Below, in pieces: positions 34,058 through 42,467 of a DNA stretch of 54,558 nt; position 1 is the first letter of the stretch; each line of letters starts with the position of its first letter. The notes beneath the pieces were generated by a model. That model searched no databases. It was not told the DNA's origin and worked only from the letters and a program-made list of their open reading frames with translations. The position numbers and the translations under genes are program-made. Source of the stretch: DAIDAN01 sp049303335 (GTDB taxonomy: Archaea; Aenigmatarchaeota; Aenigmatarchaeia; Aenigmatarchaeales; DAIDAN01); the NCBI GenBank assembly GCA_049303335.1, contig JBAQNA010000004.1, forward strand, positions 1-54,558, written 5' to 3'.

Positions 34058-34807
34058 TTATTGTTGTGGTTTTAATATTTTTCTTAATTCATATAAGTTC
34101 TTAAATAGTTTTGATATATATTTAACTTCAATACGTAGAAATTCTCTGAGACCATCTAATTTCTTTCCAGAATTAGCTAAAGTTTTAGCGAAGTTTGAAC
34201 GTCCTCTAAGTTCTTCTCTCACTAAAATTATATGTTTCAAAATTTCAGGCGGAATGTTATGTGGATAATCGACTAATAATTTATTAATTTCTTTATAAAA
34301 ATCGTCTAGAACGTTACTGAATATTCTAAATTTTTCATGATTCCATGTTTTTATACTTTCTAGAAAAACGCTTTCTGATTCTTCACTCAATTCTTTTAGT
34401 ACTTTTTCATATTTACCTAAAGATTCATTAAAGAAGTTTGGGTTAAAATATTCAATTCCGAGTCTTTTTATTTTAGGTTGTTGATTAAATTTAATTTCAA
34501 TATTTAAAATTTCAATTAATTCTTCGATAAATACGTATATCTTTGAAAAAAGAAAATTATACACATATGTGTTTATAGTCATCCACCTTTCATTATCTCT
34601 TATAATTAAGATTTTTTGGACAACCAATATAGTGAAAATACTTCCGAAAGATTGTATTATTAATCCAGCGATTAATGTTTCGGTTTTAATATATCCCAAA
34701 TAATTAGCTAAAAAGAAAAATATAAAGGATAATAGTAGAACGCAAAAAATTAACGTATAAAAACCAAAATGTATTTGATTTATCTTCTTCATTATGCTGT
34801 TTATCAT
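34058..34807 (-). CDS. Two-helix membrane protein of unknown function, last gene of the phe operon
   Basis: ATG 34807 lies 1 bp past the pheT stop (TGATATG), so translation is linked. The 249-residue protein has two adjacent membrane helices near the N terminus (FYTLIFCVLLLSFIFFFLANYLGY; TLIAGLIIQSFGSIFTILVVQKIL), then about 170 residues of charged helices that should be cytoplasmic. The N-terminal sequence MINSIMKKINQ is amphipathic. The DNA is strikingly AT-rich next to the GC-rich pheT, so it was probably added recently. No family recognised. Confidence 0.6.
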   Translation of the reverse strand: MINSIMKKINQIHFGFYTLIFCVLLLSFIFFFLANYLGYIKTETLIAGLIIQSFGSIFTILVVQKILIIRDNERWMTINTYVYNFLFSKIYVFIEELIEILNIEIKFNQQPKIKRLGIEYFNPNFFNESLGKYEKVLKELSEESESVFLESIKTWNHEKFRIFSNVLDDFYKEINKLLVDYPHNIPPEILKHIILVREELRGRSNFAKTLANSGKKLDGLREFLRIEVKYISKLFKNLYELRKILKPQQ

Positions 34808-34808
34808 A

Positions 34809-36488
34809 TCATTCTCTCTTTTTATTGTATTTCCCGACCAGCCAGTCAATCCCGCACTCGAAGCCGGCGGCGGGCATCTCAAGCTTGAAGTTCGCCAGCA
34901 CCTGCGGGTGGATTTCGCCCATTATCCCGATTTGCTTTCCGTCTGCAAGGACCGCGGCGCACCTGCCGCTGATGAAAGAATTGTGCTTCGCCTCCCTGAA
35001 CGAGACCTTCTCGCCGATGCTTGAGAACAGCGCCTCAATCAGCGATTTCATTTCCGTGAACTCCGCGCGGCCGTGGCACGAAACGATGGAAAGGCTGTTC
35101 CTCTCAACGGGCTCGCCTTTTTCCTCGTCGTAAATCTCGCCCATCTCAAACAGCTTTTGCGGATACTCGTTGTGCGTGTTCTCGGACAGCGTCTTGAGAA
35201 GCATTGGCAAAAGCGAGTTCCTCACGATGTCATACTCTATATTTACGGCATTGATGGTTTTCACAAAATTCTTGTTCTTTAGAAGCATGTTGTCGTTCAG
35301 TATTCTTTCGTTCGAAAGGTGGAGCGTGCAGCACTCAAGCAGGCCGAGCCCGGAGCAAACTTCCGCAATCTTCCTGAAAACCAGGGACCTTGGCGCCTCC
35401 TCCCCTATAGTGCTCACGCGCGGAATCTCGTGTTTGAAATTCTCGTAGCCGTAGGCGATTGCAATGTCCTCGACAAGGTCGAACGGGTGCAGCACGTCAG
35501 TCCTGTATGCGGGAACCTCGACTTCTATCCTGTCTTTCTTGGCGACGGCGCCGTATCTCATCCTTTCCAAAAGCTTCGCGGCTTCCGCCGCCTTCAGGTT
35601 CAGGCCGAGAAGCTTGTTCGCATAATTGACATCAAGCTCCATCTTCGCGGTTTTCAGAATCGGGCAGACAACATTTTTGCCTTCCGGAGTTTCAAAAGGA
35701 TATTTTATTTTCGCCTCGTACAATTCCGCGCCGCGGCCGCTCCAGTTCGTGACAAGTATGTTCATTATTTGCTGGACTGCGCGCCAGTCGGTTCCGGTAA
35801 CTTCAATCATCACGTCCTTCGTCTTTTCCGTGACCTTCGTGAAGTCAGCCTGCGTTATCGGGATGACGCAAAGTATCTTCCCGTCAGCGTCCTTGTACGC
35901 GGGGAAATCTTTCCAGCCTTCTATCAGGTGCGAATACTCTTTCCCGCGTTTGTGCTCTTCCGCAAGTTCGCTTACCTTTATCTCCCTGTCATGCCCCATC
36001 GGGATGAACTTCTCGTTTTCGCCAACCATCGTGTAAGCCAGCGGGAATTTTATTTTGTCCAAATCGTAAACGCCCATCGCGACTTTCTTTCTTCTCCTTC
36101 CCTGCGTGGTCGCGAGCTTGTCCTGCAGCTGCATCGACGAGATTATGAATTCGTTGTCAAACTTCAAACCTTTCATCACGGCGATTCCGATATATTTCCT
36201 GTCAATCTTTGCGATTCTCGCGTCAACGGTCACGGCGTAATCCGATTTCTTGACCGCGAATTTTTCAAGCCCCGTCTTTACCCCGAGGAATCCGGAAATC
36301 GCGCGCGCGAACCCCTCTTCGGAAAGCATGTCGGGCCTGTTCGGGAATATCTCGACGTTTATCTTGTCCTCGGTTATACCCTCAAGAAAGAGCCCGTGCA
36401 TCGGCAGCCGCTCCGCAAGCTCGCTGTCGCCGAGTTTCTTCCCAATCATCTTCAGCACTGTTTCTTTGTCTAATGATACTGACGGCAT
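34809..36488 (-). CDS. pheT: Phenylalanyl-tRNA synthetase beta subunit (archaeal type)
   Basis: Forms the (alpha-beta)2 enzyme with PheS. The 559-residue length fits the archaeal/eukaryotic form, which lacks the extended bacterial N-terminal EMAP and C-terminal FDX-type additions. Visible features are the B1-like start (IFPNRPDMLSEEGFARAISGFLG), the editing-type B3/B4 region (KLATTQGRRRKKVAMGVYDLD), and the catalytic-like core (RTDVLHPFDLVEDIAIAYGYENF). ATG 36488 is chosen because GTGAT precedes it; the GTG at 36497 is that ribosome binding site. Within the phe operon, 5 bp after the dehydrogenase gene. Confidence 0.95.
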   Translation of the reverse strand: MPSVSLDKETVLKMIGKKLGDSELAERLPMHGLFLEGITEDKINVEIFPNRPDMLSEEGFARAISGFLGVKTGLEKFAVKKSDYAVTVDARIAKIDRKYIGIAVMKGLKFDNEFIISSMQLQDKLATTQGRRRKKVAMGVYDLDKIKFPLAYTMVGENEKFIPMGHDREIKVSELAEEHKRGKEYSHLIEGWKDFPAYKDADGKILCVIPITQADFTKVTEKTKDVMIEVTGTDWRAVQQIMNILVTNWSGRGAELYEAKIKYPFETPEGKNVVCPILKTAKMELDVNYANKLLGLNLKAAEAAKLLERMRYGAVAKKDRIEVEVPAYRTDVLHPFDLVEDIAIAYGYENFKHEIPRVSTIGEEAPRSLVFRKIAEVCSGLGLLECCTLHLSNERILNDNMLLKNKNFVKTINAVNIEYDIVRNSLLPMLLKTLSENTHNEYPQKLFEMGEIYDEEKGEPVERNSLSIVSCHGRAEFTEMKSLIEALFSSIGEKVSFREAKHNSFISGRCAAVLADGKQIGIMGEIHPQVLANFKLEMPAAGFECGIDWLVGKYNKKRE

Positions 36489-36493
36489 AAAAA

Positions 36494-37240
36494 TCACTCG
36501 TGCAAATTATATCCTCCGTCTGCGATTATCACTTCTCCCGTTATGTAGCTCGAATCGTCGGACGCCAGAAATAGCGCTATTTTCGCGATTTCTTCCGGCT
36601 TTCCTATTCTTTTTAATGCAGCTTCTTTTGAACAGCTTTCAATGCCTTTCGGGTCGCCTGCTGTCATATCAGTATCAATCATTCCGGGAGCTATTGCGTT
36701 TACGCGAATATTCGGACCGAATTCTTTCGCAAATCTTTTTGTAAGATAAATCACGCCCGCTTTCGAAGCGCCATATACTGGAGCGCCGGCAAAGTTTGTT
36801 GCGCCGTATATCGAAGATATGTTCACTATTGCTCCTGATTTATGGTTTTGCATATTTGCCGTCGCCTCTTTCGTGCAAAGCATTACGCTTTTCAGATTCG
36901 TGTTTAGTGTATCGTTCCAATTTTTTTCGTTAAATTCTGTCGCTTCATTATGTATATACACGCCCGCGTTGTTCACAAGAATGTCTATCCTGCCGAATTT
37001 CTTTACGGCTTCTTCAAACAGTTTCTTGACCTGCCTCTCATCGGAAACGTCGGCCATTACGGCAATCGCATCCGCCCCGGTTTTCTTTATCTCAGCAACT
37101 ACATTTTCCGCCTCTTCTTTTGACTTGAAATAATTGACAACAACCTTTGCGCCGTTTCTCGCGAACTCCAAGGCTATCGCCTTTCCGATGCCGCGGCTTG
37201 AGCCCGTGACAATCGCAACTTTTCCGTCGAGTTTTTTCAT
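36494..37240 (-). CDS. Short-chain dehydrogenase/reductase (FabG-like)
   Basis: A classical SDR of 248 residues: NAD(P)-binding TGSSRGIG (12-19), NNAG, catalytic Ser in NISSIYG, and Tyr-x3-Lys in VYGASKAG, ending DGGYNLHE. Closest in pattern to 3-oxoacyl-ACP reductase FabG, but the substrate cannot be read from sequence. It lies between pheS (6 bp) and pheT (5 bp), an unusual place. FabG-like enzymes in archaea without fatty acid synthesis act on other ketones; a link to aromatic metabolism would be only a guess. Confidence 0.9.
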   Translation of the reverse strand: MKKLDGKVAIVTGSSRGIGKAIALEFARNGAKVVVNYFKSKEEAENVVAEIKKTGADAIAVMADVSDERQVKKLFEEAVKKFGRIDILVNNAGVYIHNEATEFNEKNWNDTLNTNLKSVMLCTKEATANMQNHKSGAIVNISSIYGATNFAGAPVYGASKAGVIYLTKRFAKEFGPNIRVNAIAPGMIDTDMTAGDPKGIESCSKEAALKRIGKPEEIAKIALFLASDDSSYITGEVIIADGGYNLHE

Positions 37241-37246
37241 AATAAT

Positions 37247-38503
37247 TCACATCATCCATTGCTTTATTTCGCGCAGCTTTTTTATGTCGTTCGCATAAAG
37301 CTCGCCGATCCTTTCGAACTTGTAATAGTCCATCACGAGCCTGTCAAAACCGGGGCCCCAGGCAAGAACGGGCACGAACTTTCCGAGTATAGGCTCCACG
37401 ACTTCAGGCCTGAAAATTCCGGCGCCGCCGAGCTCAACCCATTTTTGGTGAACTGGATGAAAAATCTCTATGCCTATGCTCATCTCAGTGTAAGGAAAAT
37501 AAGACGGCCTGAACCTCGCCTTCTCGAATCCCATCTTCTTGTAAAACTCTTTCAAGTATCCGAGAAGATGACGGAAGTTAACGTTCTCGTCAATCACAAT
37601 TCCTTCCGTCTGGTTGAACTCGAAGCCGTGCTTCCAGTCCATTGTCTCGTTCCTGAAGCACCTTCCAACCGCGAAATATTTCGCCGGCAGACCGTCTTTC
37701 TTTATCTGGGAAATTGTTTTCAGGCTCAGGCAGGTCGTGTGCGTCCTCAAAACGTATTTTCTTGCGACTTCCGGGTCCCACTTTCCTCCCCAACCGATTG
37801 AGCCTTCCGTGCCTTTTTCGTGCGCTTCCCTGATTTTTTGCACAAGCTTCTCGTCCGGCAGCTTTCCCTTTCCGGGCTCCATGAAAAAAGTGTCGTGCAT
37901 CTCCCGGACCGGATGATCCTGCGCGGTGAACAGCGCGTCAAAGTTCCAGAACGAAAGTTGGACGAGCGGCCCTTCCATCTCCTTGAATCCCATTTCCGTC
38001 CAGACTTTTCTTGCGTAATCGACTGCCTGCATCACTGGATGCCTTCTTCCGGGAGAAATTCTTGGCGCAGGCGCGCTGATGTCGTATTTCCTGAACGGCA
38101 CGTTCTTCCAGACTTCCGACTTTATTATTTCCGGAGTTAGCTGCGAGATTTCCTTTTCCCTGAACTCGAATTTTTCCCTTGCCTCCTCGATAAGCTTTCG
38201 CGACAGAAGAATTTTTTCTGAATTGGTATCAATCGGTTTTCCATTCTTCGCGCTTTCAAGAGCGGCCTCCAATTCGGATCTTCCAGAAGAGACTTTTTTT
38301 CCGTTTATTGTAATCTCAAGGTCGCCCCCTTTTATCTCAATCCAATCATTCTTCTTTGCCCACATGAATCCGATTGAGAAGTAGGGAAGTTTTTGCAAAT
38401 CCTTCATCGACTTGCTACCGCGCGAAATTTCCTTCAGCAGTCGCAGCTCCGGCAATCCTTCCTTCAGGTATTCCTCGCCTTCTTTTGTAAGATGGTATGG
38501 CAT
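37247..38503 (-). CDS. pheS: Phenylalanyl-tRNA synthetase alpha subunit
   Basis: Catalytic subunit that activates Phe and charges tRNA-Phe. The 418-residue protein (from ATG 38503, preceded by AAGTGA) has an N-terminal winged-helix tRNA-binding part and the class II core: motif 1 HPVMQAVDYARKVWTEMGFKE, DALFTAQDHPVREMHDTFF, motif 2 VGRCFRNETMDWKHGFEFNQTEG, and motif 3 LAWGPGFDRLVMDYY. This is the archaeal/eukaryotic length. The N-terminal ATG is better than the GTG three codons upstream. Operon neighbour of pheA and aroQ. Confidence 0.96.
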   Translation of the reverse strand: MPYHLTKEGEEYLKEGLPELRLLKEISRGSKSMKDLQKLPYFSIGFMWAKKNDWIEIKGGDLEITINGKKVSSGRSELEAALESAKNGKPIDTNSEKILLSRKLIEEAREKFEFREKEISQLTPEIIKSEVWKNVPFRKYDISAPAPRISPGRRHPVMQAVDYARKVWTEMGFKEMEGPLVQLSFWNFDALFTAQDHPVREMHDTFFMEPGKGKLPDEKLVQKIREAHEKGTEGSIGWGGKWDPEVARKYVLRTHTTCLSLKTISQIKKDGLPAKYFAVGRCFRNETMDWKHGFEFNQTEGIVIDENVNFRHLLGYLKEFYKKMGFEKARFRPSYFPYTEMSIGIEIFHPVHQKWVELGGAGIFRPEVVEPILGKFVPVLAWGPGFDRLVMDYYKFERIGELYANDIKKLREIKQWMM

Positions 38504-38513
38504 AAAATTCACT

Positions 38514-38906
38514 TTATTTTAGTATCTCATTTCTATGTTTCAATAAAAAAATCTTTTCCTCTCTTGATATCAGTTTATTAACAGCATCTTCAAACGCAAT
38601 CCATAACGGAATATGACCTTTTTCCTTTTCAATAATCTTTTCCGAATTTGCCCTAAACAAAAACAAATGAACTTTCCTGATAACATTTTGCTTTGCTGAC
38701 GAAGGGCGCACAACAACACCAAGTTTTTTTATCGGTTTCAGCTTCAATCCGGTATCTTCAAAGATTTCTCTTTCCGCGGCATTTTCTATTGTCTCATCAT
38801 CCACGCTTCCGCCGGGAAGCTGGTATCTGCCGTGTTCCAAAATCAGGCAAATCTGTTTCTTTTCATTTACAACGACTCCTGCTGCGCGAGCGCTAAATTC
38901 TTTCAT
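38514..38906 (-). CDS. Nudix hydrolase
   Basis: The 130-residue protein carries a Nudix box GGSVDDETIENAAEREIFEDTGL (family pattern Gx5Ex7REUxEExGU). Nudix enzymes cut nucleoside diphosphates linked to another group; the substrate is not predictable here. ATG 38906 follows GTGA and is preferred over the GTG at 38918. It sits in the phe operon, 8 bp after pheA and 10 bp before pheS, with no clear metabolic link. Confidence 0.9.
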   Translation of the reverse strand: MKEFSARAAGVVVNEKKQICLILEHGRYQLPGGSVDDETIENAAEREIFEDTGLKLKPIKKLGVVVRPSSAKQNVIRKVHLFLFRANSEKIIEKEKGHIPLWIAFEDAVNKLISREEKIFLLKHRNEILK

Positions 38907-38914
38907 ATTATTTT

Positions 38915-39742
38915 TCACTTAAGATTTTTTTCTTTCGGATAGCTTCCGAAAACACTTATCTTTTTTGTCCTCTGCTCTAATTCTTGCAAAGCATCGTTTA
39001 TTAGTTTATCCTTCCTGTGACCTTCCACATCGATGAAAAAGACATATTCCCCGAGCTTTTTCTTGCTCGGCCTCGATTCCAGCTTGGTGAGGTTTATTTT
39101 TCTTTTTGAAAAGATTTCGAGCATCTCGTAAAGAAGCCCTGGCTTGTCGTTCTGTGGGAACACGACGAACGAAGTCTTGTCGCTGCCCGAAGGCTCCGCG
39201 TCAGCGTGGTTTATCGCGAAAAACCTTGTCATATTGTTTTTCTCGTCGTGCACGTCCTCCCTTATTATTTTCAGCCCGTACAATTCCGCCGCGAGCTTCG
39301 AGCAAAGGCACGCTTTCTTCACGTCTTTCATCTTTGCAATCTCCTCGGCTGCCGCGGCTGTCGAGCTCGTCTGGAAAGTCTTTACGGGCGTTTCCCTGTT
39401 CAGCGAATGCAGAAAGTTCCTGCATTGACCGAGGGCCTGCGTGTGCGAGTGCACTTCCGTTATTTCTTCAATCTCGCCGAATCCGCAAAGGCAGTGCCTT
39501 ATCGGAATTATTATCTCCCTTTTTATTTTTTCGTCCGTCTCGATGAGCGCGTCAAACGTGATTCCGACGCCGCCCTCTATCGAGTTCTCAACGGGCACGA
39601 TTCCGCTGTCGGCTTTTCTCTGCTCCACGAGATCGAAAACGTCCCAGATGGAGTTCACGAAAATCATCTCCGCGTTCCTGTCATACTTCAAAGCAGCCTC
39701 GTGGCTGAAAGTTCCATCAGGCCCCAAAACCGCCAGTTTCAT
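38915..39742 (-). CDS. pheA: Prephenate dehydratase
   Basis: Converts prephenate to phenylpyruvate, the committed step to phenylalanine. The 275 residues show GPDGTFSHEAAL at the start, PVENSIEGGVG, FQTSSTAAAAEEI (the catalytic TSSTA-type motif), NNMTRFF, and a C-terminal ACT domain (GLLYEMLEIFSKRKINLTKLESRPSK) that binds phenylalanine for feedback inhibition. Chorismate mutase is encoded as a separate gene just upstream, so this is the monofunctional form. Full length. Confidence 0.96.
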   Translation of the reverse strand: MKLAVLGPDGTFSHEAALKYDRNAEMIFVNSIWDVFDLVEQRKADSGIVPVENSIEGGVGITFDALIETDEKIKREIIIPIRHCLCGFGEIEEITEVHSHTQALGQCRNFLHSLNRETPVKTFQTSSTAAAAEEIAKMKDVKKACLCSKLAAELYGLKIIREDVHDEKNNMTRFFAINHADAEPSGSDKTSFVVFPQNDKPGLLYEMLEIFSKRKINLTKLESRPSKKKLGEYVFFIDVEGHRKDKLINDALQELEQRTKKISVFGSYPKEKNLK

Positions 39743-39751
39743 TCATAACAC

Positions 39752-40030
39752 CTATTGTTTCTCCATTCGCTTCTCTTCGCTTTTTCTCGTATGCTCGATT
39801 ATCTTCCAAAAAACGTCCTCCGCCATTTTTTCGTCAAGCCCTTTTTCTTTCGCCAGAATTTTCACGCTCTCTATCACCGCTTTCTCGCGCTCGGGCGCGC
39901 GAACGGGCAGTCCGCGCCGCTTTTTGTATTCCGCAATCTCGCCCGCGACTTCCATCCTTTTCGAGAGCAGTTCGACTATTTCCGTGTTCAGCTTGTCTAT
40001 CTCCACGCGCAGTTCTTCGATGGTTTTCAT
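39752..40030 (-). CDS. aroQ: Chorismate mutase (AroQ type)
   Basis: Rearranges chorismate to prephenate. The 92-residue all-helical AroQ domain starts with TIEELRVEIDKLNTEIVELLSKRMEV (catalytic Arg in helix 1 and the RM.. segment), then AEYKKRRGLPVRAPEREKAVIESV and DVFWKIIEHTRKSEE. GGTGA is placed just before the ATG. It directly precedes pheA (9 bp), so the two steps to phenylpyruvate are co-expressed. Confidence 0.94.
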   Translation of the reverse strand: MKTIEELRVEIDKLNTEIVELLSKRMEVAGEIAEYKKRRGLPVRAPEREKAVIESVKILAKEKGLDEKMAEDVFWKIIEHTRKSEEKRMEKQ

Positions 40031-40036
40031 TTATTT

Positions 40037-40243
40037 TCACCTGCAGTATATCCTGCAAACTATTGGAAGAACTGAACCTTTTCTTTTTGCAATGCCTTCA
40101 GAAACCCTGTACGTGCATCCGTCGCCGAGATTGGTGCAACCGTATCGATATCCGGTACAATTCTTTACGTCTTCAACAGGATCTTGAGAAATGCATTTTA
40201 TCTCCTGCAAAAGATTCTCATCCGAACCGTTTTTACCAGCCAT
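40037..40243 (-). CDS. Small cysteine-rich protein, 68 aa
   Basis: ATG 40243 is preceded by GAGGTGA, a strong ribosome binding site. The 68-residue protein begins MAGKNGSDENLLQEIKC and has five Cys in the C-terminal 50 residues (NCTGYRYGCTNLGDGCTY...PIVCRIYC), enough for a small metal site. It ends 6 bp before aroQ, so it heads the phe operon or is its second gene. Its start region resembles those of two other small genes at 42435 and 42590. Function unknown. Confidence 0.6.
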   Translation of the reverse strand: MAGKNGSDENLLQEIKCISQDPVEDVKNCTGYRYGCTNLGDGCTYRVSEGIAKRKGSVLPIVCRIYCR

Positions 40244-40260
40244 ATTGCTCACCTCATTTT

Positions 40261-40552
40261 TTATCTGCCTAAAGCGCTTAAAAAACCCCGCGCCGCTTTT
40301 TCATCCCCTTCGACAATCTTCAGCTCCCCTACTCTTGTCACATACCCTCCCGCGTACCCGCCGTTGTTTACCCACACATAATACGGCGATGAATGCATCC
40401 CTGTGATAGTATATTCCATTAACATCTCTTTTAAGAACAGCCAAAGCGGATTCGCTATCTTTTCCGATATTTATTATCGCAGAAACAGGACTGTCGGAAT
40501 CCGTGCACTTCCCCACTGCGTTGCAAATTGGTACGGCATCGCCATCACTTTA
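40261..40552 (-). pseudogene. Frameshifted gene of unknown function upstream of the phe operon
   Basis: Two reading frames join into one protein-like sequence. The first (GDAVPICNAVGKCTDSDSPV...SESALAVLK) runs from at least a GTG at 40516, and further upstream without a start until a stop near 40550. The second (EMLMEYTITGMHSSPYYVWVNNGGYAGGYVTRVGELKIVEGDEKAARGF) ends at the TAA at 40261. Removing one A from the AAAA run at the frame change (CTTAAAAGAG) joins them exactly. This may be a real mutation, a slippage site or a sequencing error. The joined protein would be about 85-95 residues; family not recognised. Confidence 0.55.
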
Positions 40553-40578
40553 AGAATAGCAAATGTTTGAAGCGCGTA

Positions 40579-40596
40579 TTTAAATCCTTTTCGGTG
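40579..40596 (+). promoter_or_regulatory. Promoter with shared TTTAAATCCTTTTCGGTG block
   Basis: TTTAAATCCTTTTCGGTG, identical over 18 bp to 51300-51317. In both places the first T is exactly 30 bp before the start ATG. TTTAAAT is the likely TATA box; transcription would start close to the ATG. Confidence 0.6.
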
Positions 40597-40608
40597 CAAT
40601 AAAAAAGT

Positions 40609-40929
40609 ATGAGCGAGATAAAAGACGGGAATATTATAATAGGCGTTCCTGAAAGAATAGAAAAAAGACTTAAGACGAAAAAGAATTATTTGTGTTGTAA
40701 GTGCGAAACAAAAGAAACGATAATATATCGAACTGATGAAGAGTTTTCCTTTAATTCTGTAACAAAAAAGACTCAACCTCTGGTGAAGGTCACAAAAGAC
40801 AAAGATGATGTTTATCATATTAAACTATTCAATAAGGGTGAAGACTTGAAAACAGAGATTGAATATTTTATTAATTACCCGCCAATTGCCGACTCATTAA
40901 CAGGATTTCCAGAACTGAATTATTTCTAA
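40609..40929 (+). CDS. Hypothetical protein, 106 aa
   Basis: Not recognised. The 106-residue protein has a probable beta-strand start (KDGNIIIGVPERIEKRL), one Cys cluster CCKCETKET, and a beta-rich middle (PLVKVTKDKDDVYHIKLFNKGE). No signal peptide or membrane helix. Its stop overlaps the convergent trpS end by 4 bp. Its promoter is the shared block described above, suggesting joint control with the genes at 19893-20306 and 51330-51851, to which it shows no evident sequence similarity. Confidence 0.6.
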   Translation: MSEIKDGNIIIGVPERIEKRLKTKKNYLCCKCETKETIIYRTDEEFSFNSVTKKTQPLVKVTKDKDDVYHIKLFNKGEDLKTEIEYFINYPPIADSLTGFPELNYF

Positions 40930-42062
40930 ATCATCCTTCCCCACATTTCTTTCGCAAGCTTTCCGGAATATTTCATCCTGTCAACGGCTTTGTCCGCTTT
41001 CTCCTTTCTCCTGTTGTGCTCCTTCAGGAATGCGTTGATTTTCTCAATCAGTATCTGCTTCAATTCGCCGGTCAAAAGTTTTCCGCTCTTATATTCTTCC
41101 CTAATCTTCTCAATTTTCCTGTCGTCATCCTCGAACAAAATGTAAAGCCACTGGAACGCGACATCGATGTCGGGATTGCCGCCGAGCCTGCGGTGCTCCT
41201 CTATCGTGGATTGCCCGCCGGAGAAAGCGTATTTGTTTATCTTGTTCGCAACGGTTTTTTCGTCGTCGGATAAAAAGATGGCAGATTCCGCCACACTCGA
41301 GCTCATTTTGCCTTCCGGGCCGGTCAGCGGCGGGAAGAAGGTACTGTGTATTGCTGCGGTCTTGCAAAAGCCCAGGCTCTCGGCTATGTCGCGCTGCGGC
41401 CTCCAATAATTATCCTGGTCTATGCCGCAGGGTATCAGGCATCTTTTCTCTTCAAAAAAAGTCGGAATTATCTGCAGAGCGGGATAGAACATCATCCCGA
41501 TATTGGATTGCTCGTTGAATCCGAAAATCGCCTTTGCGTTGGAGAAGTTTATCTTTTTTGCGGTTTTCATCAGGACGGGATAGAAGTTTTTCACGTATTC
41601 GCTGTTCTGGAACAGGAACGTCCTGTTCTCGTCAAAGCCGAGCGCGGCTATGTGCGCTATGTCCTCCTTTGCCCTTTCCTGCACTTCTTCCCAGGAAAGT
41701 TTCTGCTTGAACAGGAATTTTTCCTCGTCAGGTATCTGAAGGTATGCGTTGACCTTGAATTTTTCCTGCAGCCATTTTGTGAATAAGAATGAAATCAAAT
41801 GCGCCAGCGTCATTGCACCGCCTGGGCTCCTGCCAGTATACAGGAAAAACCCCTTTCCGCTTTCGCAGTCCTTCAGCACCAAATCCAGGTCGCGGTGCGA
41901 GAAGAAAAAATCCCTGCGCAAGAAAACGTGCGAGCCTCCGGCGAGCTTTTCCATCCTCGCTTTCAGCTGCGCGTCTATCGGCTTCGTCCCGAACTCCTTT
42001 ATCAGCTTATCGTAGTCGATCTTTCCCTCCACTTCCCACGGGGTCACCTTGAAATCCGCCAT
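40926..42062 (-). CDS. trpS: Tryptophanyl-tRNA synthetase (archaeal/eukaryotic type)
   Basis: Charges tRNA-Trp. The start at ATG 42062 (MADFKVTPWEVEGKIDY) follows GGTGATTTTT; an upstream in-frame start at 42098 would add an unlikely basic leader. The 378 residues have the N-terminal helical patch typical of the archaeal form (DFKVTPWEVEGKIDYDKLIKEFGT), TGRSPGGAMTLAHL at the HIGH site, and KMSSSVAESAIFL at the KMSKS site. It follows the 116-aa gene by 5 bp and may be co-transcribed with it. Full length. Confidence 0.95.
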   Translation of the reverse strand: MADFKVTPWEVEGKIDYDKLIKEFGTKPIDAQLKARMEKLAGGSHVFLRRDFFFSHRDLDLVLKDCESGKGFFLYTGRSPGGAMTLAHLISFLFTKWLQEKFKVNAYLQIPDEEKFLFKQKLSWEEVQERAKEDIAHIAALGFDENRTFLFQNSEYVKNFYPVLMKTAKKINFSNAKAIFGFNEQSNIGMMFYPALQIIPTFFEEKRCLIPCGIDQDNYWRPQRDIAESLGFCKTAAIHSTFFPPLTGPEGKMSSSVAESAIFLSDDEKTVANKINKYAFSGGQSTIEEHRRLGGNPDIDVAFQWLYILFEDDDRKIEKIREEYKSGKLLTGELKQILIEKINAFLKEHNRRKEKADKAVDRMKYSGKLAKEMWGRMI

Positions 42063-42067
42063 AAAAA

Positions 42068-42418
42068 TCACCGCTTGCGCGCGCAGCCGTTTCTGCATGT
42101 AAAAATTGGTTCGTCTTCTATATAATCTTTTTCGCCTTCAAAGACTTTCTTCATATCCAATACGCGATGCCTGTCCATTACGCTATAGCACTTCAGGCAT
42201 ACCAGCGTTTCTTCTTTGTTCTTCAACATCAAGGGCTTTAACGGAAACTTCTCCTTTTTTGTGTTGTCGGCGAGTTCTGAAATCCCGAGAAAACATTCCG
42301 TTGCCTCGTATTCTGATTTTCCGATATAGAGAGTTACATGGCTCTCTTTTCTGTTCGAACCTTCAAATCTTGCGCCGCCCAGCCTTACTTCATACAAATC
42401 TCCAAAGTCCTTCACCAT
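42068..42418 (-). CDS. Small protein with two CxxC/CxxxC pairs, upstream of trpS; possible frameshift at its start
   Basis: As read, ATG 42418 opens a 116-residue frame with CLKCYS and CRNGC pairs, suggesting a small zinc-binding protein; the function is unknown. ATG 42418 has no ribosome binding site. A much better start, ATG 42435 after GAGGTGAAAAAT, lies 17 bp upstream in another frame that ends after 14 codons. A run of six A lies between; one base fewer there would join the good start to this frame. So the true protein may begin at 42435. It ends 5 bp before trpS. Confidence 0.6.
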   Translation of the reverse strand: MVKDFGDLYEVRLGGARFEGSNRKESHVTLYIGKSEYEATECFLGISELADNTKKEKFPLKPLMLKNKEETLVCLKCYSVMDRHRVLDMKKVFEGEKDYIEDEPIFTCRNGCARKR

Positions 42419-42467
42419 TGTTTTTTACAGCCATATTTTTCACCTCTTTTTGTTTTCGTAAAATCAG

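Noticed and set aside
35319..36473. 384-aa open frame antisense to pheT
   Set aside because: Long only because pheT is GC-rich with biased third positions; no motif and no start signal.
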